From NCBI RefSeq assembly GCF_022809095.1, contig NZ_JALAZE010000005.1, forward strand, positions 1 to 64,000: DNA of 64,000 nt, in the 5' to 3' direction. This stretch comes from Bacillus kexueae (GTDB lineage Bacteria > Bacillota > Bacilli > Bacillales > Aeribacillaceae). Of this stretch, positions 44,799 to 54,267 are shown piece by piece (positions within the stretch are counted from its first letter, which is position 1; every line of letters starts with the position of its first letter). The notes under the pieces were generated by a model. The model had not been told where the DNA came from. It did not search any database and worked only from the letters and a program-made list of their open reading frames with translations. A program made the translations under genes and the position numbers.

Positions 44799-46121
44799 TT
44801 ACATTACTTCTTTTGCTTCTACATGAACTTCTTCTTGCTTATTTAAACGCGGAAACCCAAAAAGAATGGCGAGCAATCCGCAAACACCAATTAAAATTGG
44901 ATAGTATGAATATTGCAGGATGCTTAACGGTGATATAGAAGCAACACCTGCAGCAGCAAGCATTTGCGCACCATAAGGAATTAAACCTTGGAACGTACAC
45001 GAAAAAATATCTAAAATACTAGCAGATTTACGAGGATCTACCTTGTATTGGTCCGCGATATTTTTTGCAAGCGGTCCTGCAATTAAAATCGAAATTGTAT
45101 TGTTTGCCGTCGAAAGATTCGTTAAACTAACGAGCCCTGCCATACTAAGCTGTGCTCCTTTCGGCGACTTCACATTGCGTGTTACAAGATGGAGAAGGTA
45201 ATCTATCCCTCCGTTATGTTTTACCACTTCGACCATTCCAGAAATTAAGATCGCTAACATCGCTAAGTCTTCCATACCAATGACACCATTTCCAAGCGCC
45301 TGAATGAGTGCCATTCCATTCTCATAGCTTCCATCGATAAGTCCAATAGCCCCAGCAAATACAATCCCACCACTTAAAACGATGAGCACATTCACTCCAG
45401 CTAAAGCAGCAACAATAACACCAATGTATGGTAAAATCTTGACAATATTAAATGATTCATTCGTTACAGTTGCTTCAGCACCAGCTGTCATCACTCCAAA
45501 CAATACAGCCGTAATAATGGCTGCTGGGAGGACGATAAAGAAGTTCACTTTAAACTTGTCTTTCATTTTTGTGTTTTGCGTACGAACAGCAGCGATTGTT
45601 GTATCCGAAATAAAAGATAAGTTATCACCAAACATCGCACCACCAATGATTGCAGCCATTGACAGAGCTACGGAAATATCTGTTTGCTCACTAATTCCTA
45701 CACCGATTGGCGCTAGCGCCACAATCGTTCCCATCGACGTCCCCATCGAAATAGAAATAAAGCAAGCGATGATAAATACACCAACAATTAATAAGTTTTG
45801 CGGCACGACAGAAAGAGCTAAATTAACCGTTGACTCAACCGCTCCCATTCCGCGAGCCACTTGCGAAAACGCCCCTGCCAATAAAAAGATGACAACCATT
45901 AACATAACATTGGCATTTCCGGCACCTTTCGTAAAAACTTCTATTTTCGTAGAAAGCTTTTCTTTTGAATTCATCATAAGCGCAACAGCAGATGCAATAA
46001 TGATAGCTACAATGACAGGGAACTGATAGAAGTCCCCAGTAACAATACCTGAACCAATAAACAAAACTAAAAAGACAACAAAAGGAAATAGCGCAAAAGG
46101 ATTCCCTTTCTTTAATTCCAT
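44799..46121 (-). CDS. metT: NhaC-family carrier, probable methionine transporter
   Basis: A 440-residue protein with eleven to twelve membrane helices. SMGTSMGTIVALAPIGVG (~125-142) and GGAMFGDNLSFISDTTIAAVRTQ (~158-180, quoted in part) are the NhaC Na+/H+ antiporter core. Because the leader is a SAM-I riboswitch, a role in sulfur amino acid uptake is far more likely than pH control; MetT is the named NhaC-type methionine transporter. ATG 46121 follows GAGGTGG; the GTG at 46130 overlaps that ribosome site. The name rests on the riboswitch, not on sequence. Confidence 0.8.
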   Translation of the reverse strand: MELKKGNPFALFPFVVFLVLFIGSGIVTGDFYQFPVIVAIIIASAVALMMNSKEKLSTKIEVFTKGAGNANVMLMVVIFLLAGAFSQVARGMGAVESTVNLALSVVPQNLLIVGVFIIACFISISMGTSMGTIVALAPIGVGISEQTDISVALSMAAIIGGAMFGDNLSFISDTTIAAVRTQNTKMKDKFKVNFFIVLPAAIITAVLFGVMTAGAEATVTNESFNIVKILPYIGVIVAALAGVNVLIVLSGGIVFAGAIGLIDGSYENGMALIQALGNGVIGMEDLAMLAILISGMVEVVKHNGGIDYLLHLVTRNVKSPKGAQLSMAGLVSLTNLSTANNTISILIAGPLAKNIADQYKVDPRKSASILDIFSCTFQGLIPYGAQMLAAAGVASISPLSILQYSYYPILIGVCGLLAILFGFPRLNKQEEVHVEAKEVM

Positions 46122-46154
46122 GTTTTCCACCTCAATTCAATTTTATTGAAGAGG

Positions 46155-46196
46155 CCAAAAAAGACCTCTTCTTATCTCGCTGTAAGAAGAGGTCTT
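46155..46196 (-). terminator. Riboswitch expression-platform terminator
   Basis: Fourteen-base-pair stem AAGACCTCTTCTTA/TAAGAAGAGGTCTT (46161-46174 with 46183-46196) followed by six T on the minus strand. The CTTCTTA segment also matches the aptamer P1 strand, giving the usual mutually exclusive antiterminator. Confidence 0.88.
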
Positions 46197-46218
46197 ATAC
46201 GTATGTATATAAGAAACC

Positions 46219-46327
46219 CTTCTTATCTTTCAAGCTAAAGCTTGCTGGATTTGGCACAGCACTCAACATTACGAGTCCGCTGCCGAGACTTCTTCGGGCC
46301 AGTCCCTCCGTCTCTCTGGATAAGAAG
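46219..46327 (-). ncRNA. SAM-I (S-box) riboswitch aptamer
   Basis: On the minus strand: P1 strand CTTCTTATCC, then AGAGAG-cGGAGGGACTGGCCCGA-style core (GGAGGGACTGGCCC), AGTCTCGGCAGCGG, the ATGTTGAGTGCTGTGCCAAATCCAGCA segment and closing P1 strand AAGATAAGAAG. These are the conserved S-box blocks in order. P1 pairs 46219-46228 with 46318-46327. It turns off the downstream carrier gene when SAM is high. Confidence 0.95.
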
Positions 46328-46423
46328 TTGCTATTCGTTTTTTCGCATCAAAACAAAACTAAGCTTACACGATTTTAAGCGTTAGTGCAATAAAAAACTA
46401 AATGTCTTATAGTTGAAAATTTT

Positions 46424-46457
46424 CCAAAAATAAAAACTGCCACGAGGGCAGTTTTTA
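46424..46457 (-). terminator. Terminator of the cstA-like gene
   Basis: Ten-base-pair stem AAAAACTGCC/GGCAGTTTTT (46432-46441 with 46447-46456), overlapping the stop codon, followed by TTATTTTT on the minus strand. Confidence 0.85.
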
Positions 46458-47891
46458 TACCGCATTTTCAAGCGATTGAATTGAATCATTTTTCATTTTT
46501 CTCACTTGCCATAAATACCAGCCAATTACACAAGCAGTAATAATCAGACCAATCGTAACAGAAACTTGGAAGCTTAAGTGGAATCCTTCCGGTGCATAGA
46601 ATAGATAAGTGCTGACTACGCTTGTCATAAACATCGCGGGCACGCTACAGATCCAATGGAATTTCCCATTTTGTAAAAGATACACCGCACCTGTCCATAA
46701 CATAACCGTGGCAACTACTTGATTCGTCCACCCAACATAACGCCATAAGAACGTATAATCCATTTGAGTAAGGGCAAAAGCGATGAGCATTACAGGTATC
46801 GTAAGCATAACAGATTTTTTCGGCGAATCGACCTTCGCACCGAACTGTTTAACTAAATCAACAACCATCATACGAGAAGAACGCAACGCTGTATCCCCTG
46901 TCGTAATCGGAAGAACAATGACCCCTAAAATGGCCATGATGCCACCGAGCGCTCCTAAAAGTGTCGTACTAATTTCATTGACAACACCTGCTGGGCCACC
47001 AGCTGCTAATGCACTTCCTAAGCCATTTGTGCCACCGAAGAATGTCATCCCCGCAGCAGCCCAGATTAGTGCAATAATCCCTTCTAATATCATGGCACCA
47101 TAAAATACTTTGCGACCATCACTTTCTTTTTTCATCGTACGAGCAATAATTGGACTTTGTGTAGAATGGAAACCTGAAATCGCTCCACACGATACTGTAA
47201 CCATTAATAATGGCCAAATTGGCAAGTTATTCGGATGTAAATTTTCAAATGTTAAATTTGGGATTGGTTTGTCCGTAAAAAATAAACCAATTCCAATCGA
47301 AACTGCCATGAAAAGCAAAATCGCACCGAAGATCGGATAAATTCGACCAATTAGCTTGTTAATTGGTAGCACAGCTGCTAATACAAAATAAGCAAATACA
47401 ACTAGAATAGCAGCCATATAACTTAACGGAGTCACTTGAGCAATTAGCTGTGCAGGACCTGCTGTAAACGCAGCGGCCACTAAAATCATTAACACAAGCG
47501 AAAGGACGTTAATAACGACTTTAACAGTCGTTCCTAAATAGCGTCCAACAAGTGACGGATACTGCTCACCACCGTGGCGCAATGACAACATCCCTGAAAA
47601 ATAATCATGGACAGCACCAGCAAAAATACAACCGATTACAATCCACACGAAAGCAATTGGACCATACAATGCTCCCATAATAGCACCAAAAATTGGACCG
47701 AGCCCTGCAATATTCAACAGTTGAATTAATGTGCCCTTCCACCAGCTCATCGGCGTATAATCAAGCCCGTCTGCCTTAGCATATGCTGGTGTTACATTTG
47801 AATCGTTAATGACGAAAATTTTCTCTACTACTTTCGCATACACAACATAGCCTAAAATTAATAGAAGAATAGACGCAACAAATGTAACCAT
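46455..47891 (-). CDS. cstA: CstA family carbon-starvation transporter
   Basis: A 478-residue protein with about thirteen membrane helices. IAGLGPIFGAIMGALYGP (~60-77), GAVHDYFSGMLSLRHGG (~90-106) and SCGAISGFHSTQSP (~235-248) are CstA hallmarks. Enteric CstA and BtsT take up pyruvate and/or peptides; this is the shorter (~480 aa) form common in Bacillaceae, so the substrate is inferred. ATG 47891 follows AGGGGG; the longer frame starts inside hydrophobic junk. The 270 bases upstream hold no clear operator. Confidence 0.88.
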   Translation of the reverse strand: MVTFVASILLLILGYVVYAKVVEKIFVINDSNVTPAYAKADGLDYTPMSWWKGTLIQLLNIAGLGPIFGAIMGALYGPIAFVWIVIGCIFAGAVHDYFSGMLSLRHGGEQYPSLVGRYLGTTVKVVINVLSLVLMILVAAAFTAGPAQLIAQVTPLSYMAAILVVFAYFVLAAVLPINKLIGRIYPIFGAILLFMAVSIGIGLFFTDKPIPNLTFENLHPNNLPIWPLLMVTVSCGAISGFHSTQSPIIARTMKKESDGRKVFYGAMILEGIIALIWAAAGMTFFGGTNGLGSALAAGGPAGVVNEISTTLLGALGGIMAILGVIVLPITTGDTALRSSRMMVVDLVKQFGAKVDSPKKSVMLTIPVMLIAFALTQMDYTFLWRYVGWTNQVVATVMLWTGAVYLLQNGKFHWICSVPAMFMTSVVSTYLFYAPEGFHLSFQVSVTIGLIITACVIGWYLWQVRKMKNDSIQSLENAV

Positions 47892-48203
47892 AATTGGTAC
47901 CCCCTGGATGAGAACTAAAATAATTAAAATCATTTTAACGACTCAGCCAGAGATTGACAAGATTATTTTCAGAAATTTTATAATAAACGGACATTTTTGT
48001 TTATTTTCACAAACCATTGTCTTTAAGATTGTTGCTTTTCTATAAAAAGTGCGAAGTGTCTTTATTCCGTCAACGAATGAATGATTACTAACCATCTATA
48101 ATTCTTCACTTTTTAATGAAAATTGACGATTCATCACACACTCCGAAGAATTAGTCCCAACATACTGTTCAATTCTCCTGATAGCTTAACGAGACCCTTT
48201 TCG

Positions 48204-48446
48204 CTATTTGGTTGATCGAATTAATGTATACATTTCATCCTCTAATGACAAAAATTGACGCTCCACTAATTGCTGTGCATCGCGAACACCTGCATTGTAA
48301 AAGTGAGGAGCTAACGATTCCTTAATAAAATCAAGTAACCTCTCTGCCTGAAACTCCGAAATCTCCTCATCTCGCTCTAATTCAAAAAAGGTTTGAATAT
48401 CCTCAAGCATTGCTTTCTGTTGTTCCTTTGATAATTTGTAGAACAT
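48204..48446 (-). CDS. DUF2164 family protein
   Basis: An 80-residue helical, acidic protein. KLSKEQQKAMLEDIQTFFELERDEEISEFQAERLLDFI... and HFYNAGVRDAQQLVE match the DUF2164 family, found in many bacteria without known function. AAGGAGG precedes the ATG. No partner gene is evident. Confidence 0.75.
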   Translation of the reverse strand: MFYKLSKEQQKAMLEDIQTFFELERDEEISEFQAERLLDFIKESLAPHFYNAGVRDAQQLVERQFLSLEDEMYTLIRSTK

Positions 48447-48512
48447 CTATATCCCTCCTTGTCTCCATTTGCATTAAACCTCTATTTGATTAAGTCTTTC
48501 TTCTTCCTAATA

Positions 48513-48558
48513 AAAATAAGGTCCCCCACCAATATATCACAATGATGGAAAACCTTAA
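48513..48558 (-). terminator. Probable terminator downstream of the polysaccharide deacetylase
   Basis: On the minus strand AAGGTTTTCC can pair with GGGGGACCTT over ten positions if three U-G pairs are allowed, followed by ATTTTTATT. It is ~125 bases past the deacetylase stop. The rest of 48447-48681 shows nothing else. Confidence 0.45.
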
Positions 48559-48681
48559 TTTGTAGTTGTAAAGCATTAGTTCCTCGTAGTTAAGATTAAG
48601 ACCAAAAAAATGCTTATAGGATATTTTATTTTAAAAATAGCTTTGGATCTTAGCAATGATTCTCTTTGCTTTTCTTTTTAA

Positions 48682-49545
48682 TTAGAACACAATCGGTTCA
48701 ATTGTTTCATTTAGCGGTTCAAGGTTATATCCCTGTTCCGTTAAATAGGCAAGTAATTCTTCCACATATTTAACAGTTTTGGGACGATCATGCATTAAAA
48801 TGATAGGTGCTTCATTTTTCTTTTCAAGTGATTGAATTTGAGAAATGGTCGTATCAATCATGCGATGATTTCGATACTTCCAGTCATTGCTATCGACATT
48901 CCAATCCCAAAGTATATATCCGGCTTGCGCTACCGCCTCTTTATATGATGGCTTCATCCCTGGATAGCTACCGTATGGAGTTCGAATAAGCTTCGGTATT
49001 TCGCCTGTAATGTCTTGAATAGTTCGTTTTGCTTGATCCAATTCCGATAAAACCGAATCTTTCGAACGATAAAACTTTTTGCGATCATGAGAGACACCAT
49101 GAATTCCAAGAGCATGACCTTCTTCTTTCATTCGTTTCACAAGATCCGGATGCTGTTTCATGTTCCCATCAAGCATAAAAAATGTTGCCTTCACTTCATA
49201 TTGCAGAAGCAAATCAAGCAATTCTTTAGTTGCTTCTGTTGGCCCATCATCAAAAGTTAAATACGCTACCTTGTGAGGTGAAGGGCTTGGCTTTTCCTTT
49301 TTCGTAGGCTCTGGTATTTCTACCTTTGCTTCCTCAACCATAGACTTTGGAGGCTCTGGCTGTATAGTTTCATCTTTCGGAGTTACAATTTGTTGTCCCA
49401 TTGCCAATTCTTCATTCCCATGTTCAGTTAACTTTTGCCCTATAGTAATAAATAGCACAATGACTGTCACTGGAATCATAATTGATAAGAATAACTTATC
49501 TTTTTGTTTGCGCTTTTTTCTAGTTCTTCTCATTTTCCCCTTCAT
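48682..49545 (-). CDS. Membrane-anchored polysaccharide deacetylase (NodB domain)
   Basis: A 287-residue type II membrane protein: basic tail (1-17), membrane helix (~18-36), Pro/Glu/Lys-rich stalk (~50-90), NodB domain (~93-285). Family motifs: TFDDGP (97-102) with catalytic Asp, HGVSHDR (metal His), RTPYGSYPG, DWNVDSNDW and LMHDR. It likely removes acetyl groups from peptidoglycan GlcNAc/MurNAc outside the cell. Start ambiguity: Met1 and Met5 both have G-rich sequence close upstream. Confidence 0.87.
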   Translation of the reverse strand: MKGKMRRTRKKRKQKDKLFLSIMIPVTVIVLFITIGQKLTEHGNEELAMGQQIVTPKDETIQPEPPKSMVEEAKVEIPEPTKKEKPSPSPHKVAYLTFDDGPTEATKELLDLLLQYEVKATFFMLDGNMKQHPDLVKRMKEEGHALGIHGVSHDRKKFYRSKDSVLSELDQAKRTIQDITGEIPKLIRTPYGSYPGMKPSYKEAVAQAGYILWDWNVDSNDWKYRNHRMIDTTISQIQSLEKKNEAPIILMHDRPKTVKYVEELLAYLTEQGYNLEPLNETIEPIVF

Positions 49546-49609
49546 CCTTCTACTAAACTTTTACCAGTAATATTTTAGTAGATTTTAAAGGTTCAACCAA
49601 TACTGTTAA

Positions 49610-49640
49610 TAAAAAAACCTGCCATTAGTATGAGCAGGTT
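49610..49640 (-). terminator. Terminator of the PHP/ABC cluster
   Basis: Stem AACCTGC/GCAGGTT (49616-49622 with 49634-49640), overlapping the PHP gene's stop, followed by seven T on the minus strand. Confidence 0.8.
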
Positions 49641-50637
49641 ATGTTAATGGGACATGACGTTTCAATCGTTTATCAAATGTAACTATTCGTTGAAATCCAG
49701 CCTTTTTTAATCTATCTCGTGCTTCTTCTAACATCGTTCCTAAATCATCTGGAAAATGAGAATCAGATGAAGTTGTAATGTCAACACCATATTCAGCCAA
49801 AATGTGTAGAAAGGATGGGCTTGGACACATCTCTTTTATAGGATAGCGATATGCAAGTCCTGTGTTTACTTCCGTTGCTACTTGATGCTTTTTTAAACTT
49901 TTGGCAATTTGGTGGTAATAGTTGAGCAATAGGGTTTCATCAGGTCGATAACTAAACACTTTTAAATTATCTAAATGAGCGACAATATCGAATAGTTTAG
50001 ACGATATCGCTTGCTCTACCACTCGGAAATGATTTTCATATAAACTTAACAAGTCAAATTGTTCGAAGTATTCTTTTGTTTCTGGGTTATCGAACCCCCA
50101 GCCATTATAGAAATGAATCGATCCGATGACATGATCCCATTCGTAAGGGGACAGTAATTCTTTAAGTTCCTTTTCACAACCAGGAAAAAAATCAGCCTCT
50201 ATACCTAATTTTAATTTAACACCTTCCGCTTCCCATTTCTCCTTTTCCGATTCGATGAAAGTAATGAAATTATCTAATCGCTCTGTCGAAACATGATTGA
50301 GCCATTTTTGTTGTATTGGCCCTAAGGTTTCGCTTTCGAGATCCATATATTTCTCGTAATAGGGTTTCATTTCAATAAATCGATATAAATGATCTACAAT
50401 CCCAACCTCTTTAATTCCTAGTTCTTTAGCTTTTTTCAAATACAGGTCGAGCCAGTTTGACGAAAAAGGTCCTGCTTCGAGACGTTTTTGCATCGTTTTA
50501 GTTACATCTTCTAGCCAGTTTCTCGTATGCTTCTCCCTTTCGCTTCCTTGAAAATGATCAATAGCTTTGAGAGTACGTTGCCACCAATTGATTGAATAAG
50601 GTCCTTCTTCTAAATGTACATGATAATCTACTTTCAT
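49639..50637 (-). CDS. PHP-domain phosphatase (HisK-like)
   Basis: A 332-residue PHP metallohydrolase. Metal-binding residues: His6 and His8 in DYHVHLEEG, Asp/His in GIVDHLYRF (~88), Glu in GIEADFFPG (~155), His in GSIHFYNGW (~178), VAHLDNLK (~225) and TSSDSHFPDDLG (~288). This fits histidinol-phosphatase-like PHP enzymes, but there are no his genes nearby. Next to a DeoR regulator and an ABC importer with a phosphatase-superfamily enzyme, a sugar- or polyol-phosphate substrate is more likely. ATG 50637 follows AAAGG. Confidence 0.8.
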   Translation of the reverse strand: MKVDYHVHLEEGPYSINWWQRTLKAIDHFQGSEREKHTRNWLEDVTKTMQKRLEAGPFSSNWLDLYLKKAKELGIKEVGIVDHLYRFIEMKPYYEKYMDLESETLGPIQQKWLNHVSTERLDNFITFIESEKEKWEAEGVKLKLGIEADFFPGCEKELKELLSPYEWDHVIGSIHFYNGWGFDNPETKEYFEQFDLLSLYENHFRVVEQAISSKLFDIVAHLDNLKVFSYRPDETLLLNYYHQIAKSLKKHQVATEVNTGLAYRYPIKEMCPSPSFLHILAEYGVDITTSSDSHFPDDLGTMLEEARDRLKKAGFQRIVTFDKRLKRHVPLT

Positions 50638-50657
50638 GGTGAATTCCTTTCTATACT

Positions 50658-51446
50658 TCATTCTGCCGTAACCCAATTTAGCCCTTTAATATTTAAATCA
50701 TTTTCCCATCCTTTCGGAAAACTTTGATCACACACAATTACATCTACAGCTTCCAGAGGACAGATTTTACAAAATGCATCCACACCAATTTTGGTAGAAT
50801 CCGCTAACACGATTATCTGTTTCGATACCTCAATCATCGCTTGTGATACCGAGGATTCCGTCATATCATAATCACTGATTCCTCCATCGATTGAGACACC
50901 ACCAGCGGAAATAAATGCTTTATCAATATGAAACTGTTGTAAAAGCTTTTCAGTCATTCGACCACCAATCGATTGTTGCTTCGGATTAATTTGACCACCG
51001 AGCAAAATCACTTCTCCAGAAAACACATTGGATAGACGTGCCTCTGTCAGTACAGATGAAACGGGGAGCGAATTCGTTATAATAGTGATATCCTGCTTAC
51101 CTTTTAACACTTTAGCAAACTCAAGCATCGTAGTTCCAACATCTATAACCACCGTATCTCCATCCGCTATTAAGTCTGCTGCAGCTATCCCGATTTTAAC
51201 TTTCGCATCTTGATTTACGGTTTGACGTTGTAAAAAAGGTGGTTCTCCGTTCTGGTACGATTTTTTTACTGCTCCACCGTAAACTCTCTTTAATAGTCCC
51301 TTCTCCTCTAGGAGCATTAAATCCCGACGAATGGTTTCGGGGGAGACTTGGTATTGCTCTGCAAAATCAATTACTTTTACTTTTCCAGTTCGTTCGAGCG
51401 TTTGCAAAATCGCATTTTTCCGCTCTTCAGGCAATATTGAATTCAT
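50658..51446 (-). CDS. DeoR family transcriptional regulator
   Basis: A 262-residue DeoR/GlpR protein: N-terminal helix-turn-helix VIDFAEQYQVSPETIRRDLMLLEEKGLLKRVYGGAV (~25-60, quoted in part) and C-terminal sugar-phosphate isomerase-like domain with DVGTTMLEFAK, FISAGGVSIDGG and VLADSTKIG. The effector is typically a phosphorylated sugar. ATG 51446 follows AAAGGAGG and overlaps nothing; it is 13 bases after the ATPase gene. Confidence 0.88.
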   Translation of the reverse strand: MNSILPEERKNAILQTLERTGKVKVIDFAEQYQVSPETIRRDLMLLEEKGLLKRVYGGAVKKSYQNGEPPFLQRQTVNQDAKVKIGIAAADLIADGDTVVIDVGTTMLEFAKVLKGKQDITIITNSLPVSSVLTEARLSNVFSGEVILLGGQINPKQQSIGGRMTEKLLQQFHIDKAFISAGGVSIDGGISDYDMTESSVSQAMIEVSKQIIVLADSTKIGVDAFCKICPLEAVDVIVCDQSFPKGWENDLNIKGLNWVTAE

Positions 51447-51459
51447 AGGGAAGCCTCCT

Positions 51460-52467
51460 TTAAAACACAATACATTCCTCTTTCGGGATGATTACTTTTA
51501 CATTTTCTCCACGATGATACACAACATCCCGATGGAGTTGGTCCACTCGGAAAACTGTTCCATTTTTCTCAATCTCATATCTTAAAACATTTCCTGTCAT
51601 GGATACCTCTTTTATTTTCCCGCCCATCGTCCAGGCTGAAGACGCTTCAATAATATCACTTTCTGAATAGATTTCTAACACTTCAGGACGTAGAGCAATC
51701 TCTTTTCCTTGTAAATCACACTGCTCGACTATTTCTTTAAATGCAATCATGGACATGACGTTATAATGCCCAATGAAGTTTGCCACAAATGTGTTTGCTG
51801 GGGATGTATAAATATCTCTTGGTTTCCCAGACTGCACAATTTTTCCTTCATTCATGATATGAATCGTGTCAGACATCGTCATGGCTTCTTCTTGATCATG
51901 AGTAACAAACACGGTAGTAATTTGAAGTTCACGTTGAATTCGTTTTAACTCTTGTTGCAAAGATTTTCGAATTTTTGCATCAAGCGCACTCAACGGCTCA
52001 TCAAGAAGCAAAACTTTCGGCTCAAGTACAAGACTTCTAGCTAAAGCGACACGTTGCTGCTGTCCTCCTGATAGCTGGTGGGGATACGAATCTTCTTTCC
52101 CCTCTAATCCCATCATCTCAATCATTCTGTATACGCGGTGCTTCACCTTATCTTTCTTCTTCATTTTCAATCCAAATGCAATGTTATCGAATACAGTCAT
52201 GTTCGGAAAAAGAGCATACGATTGAAACACCATTCCAATTTCCCGCTTACGAGGATCGACATTCGTAATATCTTTCCCATCTAAAAGTATAGTTCCTTCG
52301 TCTAACTCAACGAGACCGGCGATTGATCGAAGGAGTGTACTCTTTCCACATCCACTTTGACCGAGTAACGTTACAAATTCTCCCTTTTCAAGAGATAATG
52401 ACACATGTTGCAATACCTTTACTTGTCCATAATTTTTTGCCACTTCTTTTATCGTTAAAAAGCTCAT
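51460..52467 (-). CDS. ABC transporter ATP-binding protein (PotA/FbpC type)
   Basis: A 335-residue ATPase. Walker A GQSGCGKST (~36-44), Q-loop FQSYALFP, signature LSGGQQQ (~134), Walker B VLLLDEPLSALD (~155), switch His in FVTHDQEEA, then a C-terminal OB/TOBE domain (~240-335) with EIALRPEVLEIY. Such ATPases energise spermidine, iron, phosphonate or glycerophosphodiester importers. It follows the permease gene after six bases. Confidence 0.92.
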   Translation of the reverse strand: MSFLTIKEVAKNYGQVKVLQHVSLSLEKGEFVTLLGQSGCGKSTLLRSIAGLVELDEGTILLDGKDITNVDPRKREIGMVFQSYALFPNMTVFDNIAFGLKMKKKDKVKHRVYRMIEMMGLEGKEDSYPHQLSGGQQQRVALARSLVLEPKVLLLDEPLSALDAKIRKSLQQELKRIQRELQITTVFVTHDQEEAMTMSDTIHIMNEGKIVQSGKPRDIYTSPANTFVANFIGHYNVMSMIAFKEIVEQCDLQGKEIALRPEVLEIYSESDIIEASSAWTMGGKIKEVSMTGNVLRYEIEKNGTVFRVDQLHRDVVYHRGENVKVIIPKEECIVF

Positions 52468-52473
52468 CTACTT

Positions 52474-53325
52474 TCACCCTTTTACGAGACGTGTTTTCCG
52501 TTTGACATTCGCTAACGCACTCATTCCGAGAACCCAACGTCGTTTTTTTGTTCCGTTGCGCATCGTTAAAATTGCCCATGTTAAGAAAAGAATAATGGAG
52601 TAATAGGCAATAACTACCGCACTCGTTAAATGTCCACTTTGATTTAACTTTTGATATAGATAGATTTGAATCGTTTCATATCGTCCACCGACAAGTAAGT
52701 TCGCAAGTGCAAATTCACTGAATAATAACGCAATGGATAACAATGTCGAAACTAATATACCAGGCAAGATGTTTGGCATAACAACTCTTATAAATGCCTG
52801 GATTTTCGTTGCTCCAAGAAGCTCAGCTGCTGTAAGTAATTCAACTGCATTCACGGTTCGCAAGCTATTACGGATTCCTTGATACATGAATGGTAATGTA
52901 AGAACAAAATAAGCTCCGATTAAAATCCAAGGTGTTCCTGCTATCTGGATCATACTACCCGAATAAAGCTTTAATAATCCTACAGCTGCTACAATAGCTG
53001 GGATTCCGTATGGTAGCATCGCTAAAGCTTGTAAAAGTTTTTCCCATTTAGGAAAATAAACCGTAATGATGAAGACCGTCGGGAGCATTATGGAGATACT
53101 CAATCCCACCGTCACAAGAATAATAAATAAAGAACGCTGTAGTGCAGTATAAAATCGTGTATCCGTGAATAATTCCGCATACCATTTTAACGTTAAATAT
53201 TCAGGTAAAATTGAATTATCCCATTTACCCGCAATCGAAAACATAAAGGTCGCAAGGAGTGGAACAATTAAGTACGTGGCAAGAAGTGCGATGACCACTT
53301 TATGATAATAGTTTTTCCCTTTCAT
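52474..53325 (-). CDS. ABC transporter permease (second subunit)
   Basis: A 283-residue permease with six helices and EAA-like loop ELLTAAELLGATKIQAFIRVVMPNILPG (~163-190, quoted in part). It resembles the PotC/PhnV branch of type 2 importers. The start, ATG after GGAGGG, is one base past the stop of the previous permease. Confidence 0.9.
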   Translation of the reverse strand: MKGKNYYHKVVIALLATYLIVPLLATFMFSIAGKWDNSILPEYLTLKWYAELFTDTRFYTALQRSLFIILVTVGLSISIMLPTVFIITVYFPKWEKLLQALAMLPYGIPAIVAAVGLLKLYSGSMIQIAGTPWILIGAYFVLTLPFMYQGIRNSLRTVNAVELLTAAELLGATKIQAFIRVVMPNILPGILVSTLLSIALLFSEFALANLLVGGRYETIQIYLYQKLNQSGHLTSAVVIAYYSIILFLTWAILTMRNGTKKRRWVLGMSALANVKRKTRLVKG

Positions 53326-53326
53326 G

Positions 53327-54178
53327 CTATAAGTCCCTCCTTACTCGTTTCATCATTCGTTCATTCAACCACATAGCCCCTAACATCGTAGTCGCTAAAA
53401 GTACTCCTAATGCACTTCCAAGCTGCGGTTTTATCTGCACATCGCTTGCGATTAAAGAAGCAATTTGTAAAGATAGCAAATTATAATTACTTCCCACAAG
53501 TGCATAAGCCGTTGCATACGCTCCCATTGCATTCGCAAACAAAATACTAAAAGTTCCTATTATACTCGGTAAAAGGTACGGAATTCCGATATATATCCAG
53601 AATTTAGCATTCGTTGCTCCCAATAACGACGCAGCCTCTTTCCACTGCTTTTGAATTCCATTATAAGCAGGATAAATAAGCATAATAGCTAATGGGATCT
53701 GGAAATATACGTATACGAGAATAAGTCCTGTCCAAGAATACAAATTAAAATTAGCAAATACATCCATTCCTAACTGCGCAAAAAGCATTGTAAAAAGTCC
53801 GTTACTTCCAAGTAAAACAATATAGGAGAATGCTAATGGAATCCCTTCAAAATTCGACGTCATATTTGCAATCATTATCATGCGGTCTTGAATTTTATTC
53901 GAAAATCGCGTTATTGAATACGTCCCAATTGCCGCTATCACAATGGAAACAGTTGCTGAAATAAGTGATATGACAATACTATTTTGAATAGCCTTCATGT
54001 AATAGGCACTTTGAAACACCGTGATAAACTGAGTAAATGACAGCGTTACCCCGTCATCTGCCAAAAAGCTATTCTTTACCATCGCTAATAATGGACCTAG
54101 TTCAAAACCAATGACAAGCAACAAAAAGGGAATGATTGTGATGAACAACATCATTCGCTGTTTTTTTGATTTTTTCAA
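53327..54178 (-). CDS. ABC transporter permease (first subunit)
   Basis: A 283-residue permease, six helices, EAA-like loop KEAASLLGATNAKFWIYIGIPYLLPS (~178-203, quoted in part). Start is TTG 54178, ten bases after AAAAGGAG. It belongs to the PotB/PhnU-like branch. 89 bases separate it from the phosphatase-superfamily gene. Confidence 0.9.
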   Translation of the reverse strand: MKKSKKQRMMLFITIIPFLLLVIGFELGPLLAMVKNSFLADDGVTLSFTQFITVFQSAYYMKAIQNSIVISLISATVSIVIAAIGTYSITRFSNKIQDRMIMIANMTSNFEGIPLAFSYIVLLGSNGLFTMLFAQLGMDVFANFNLYSWTGLILVYVYFQIPLAIMLIYPAYNGIQKQWKEAASLLGATNAKFWIYIGIPYLLPSIIGTFSILFANAMGAYATAYALVGSNYNLLSLQIASLIASDVQIKPQLGSALGVLLATTMLGAMWLNERMMKRVRRDL

Positions 54179-54267
54179 AGCGGTTTCGCTCCTTTTATTC
54201 CGTAAAAAATTTAGAATCGACCTATCTAAAAGATAGATCGATTCATTTATTTATGAAAATAGGGGGA

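Noticed and set aside
45382-46026. 214-codon plus-strand frame opposite the NhaC-family carrier
   Set aside because: It is antisense to conserved transmembrane coding sequence, and no ribosome site or homology is evident.
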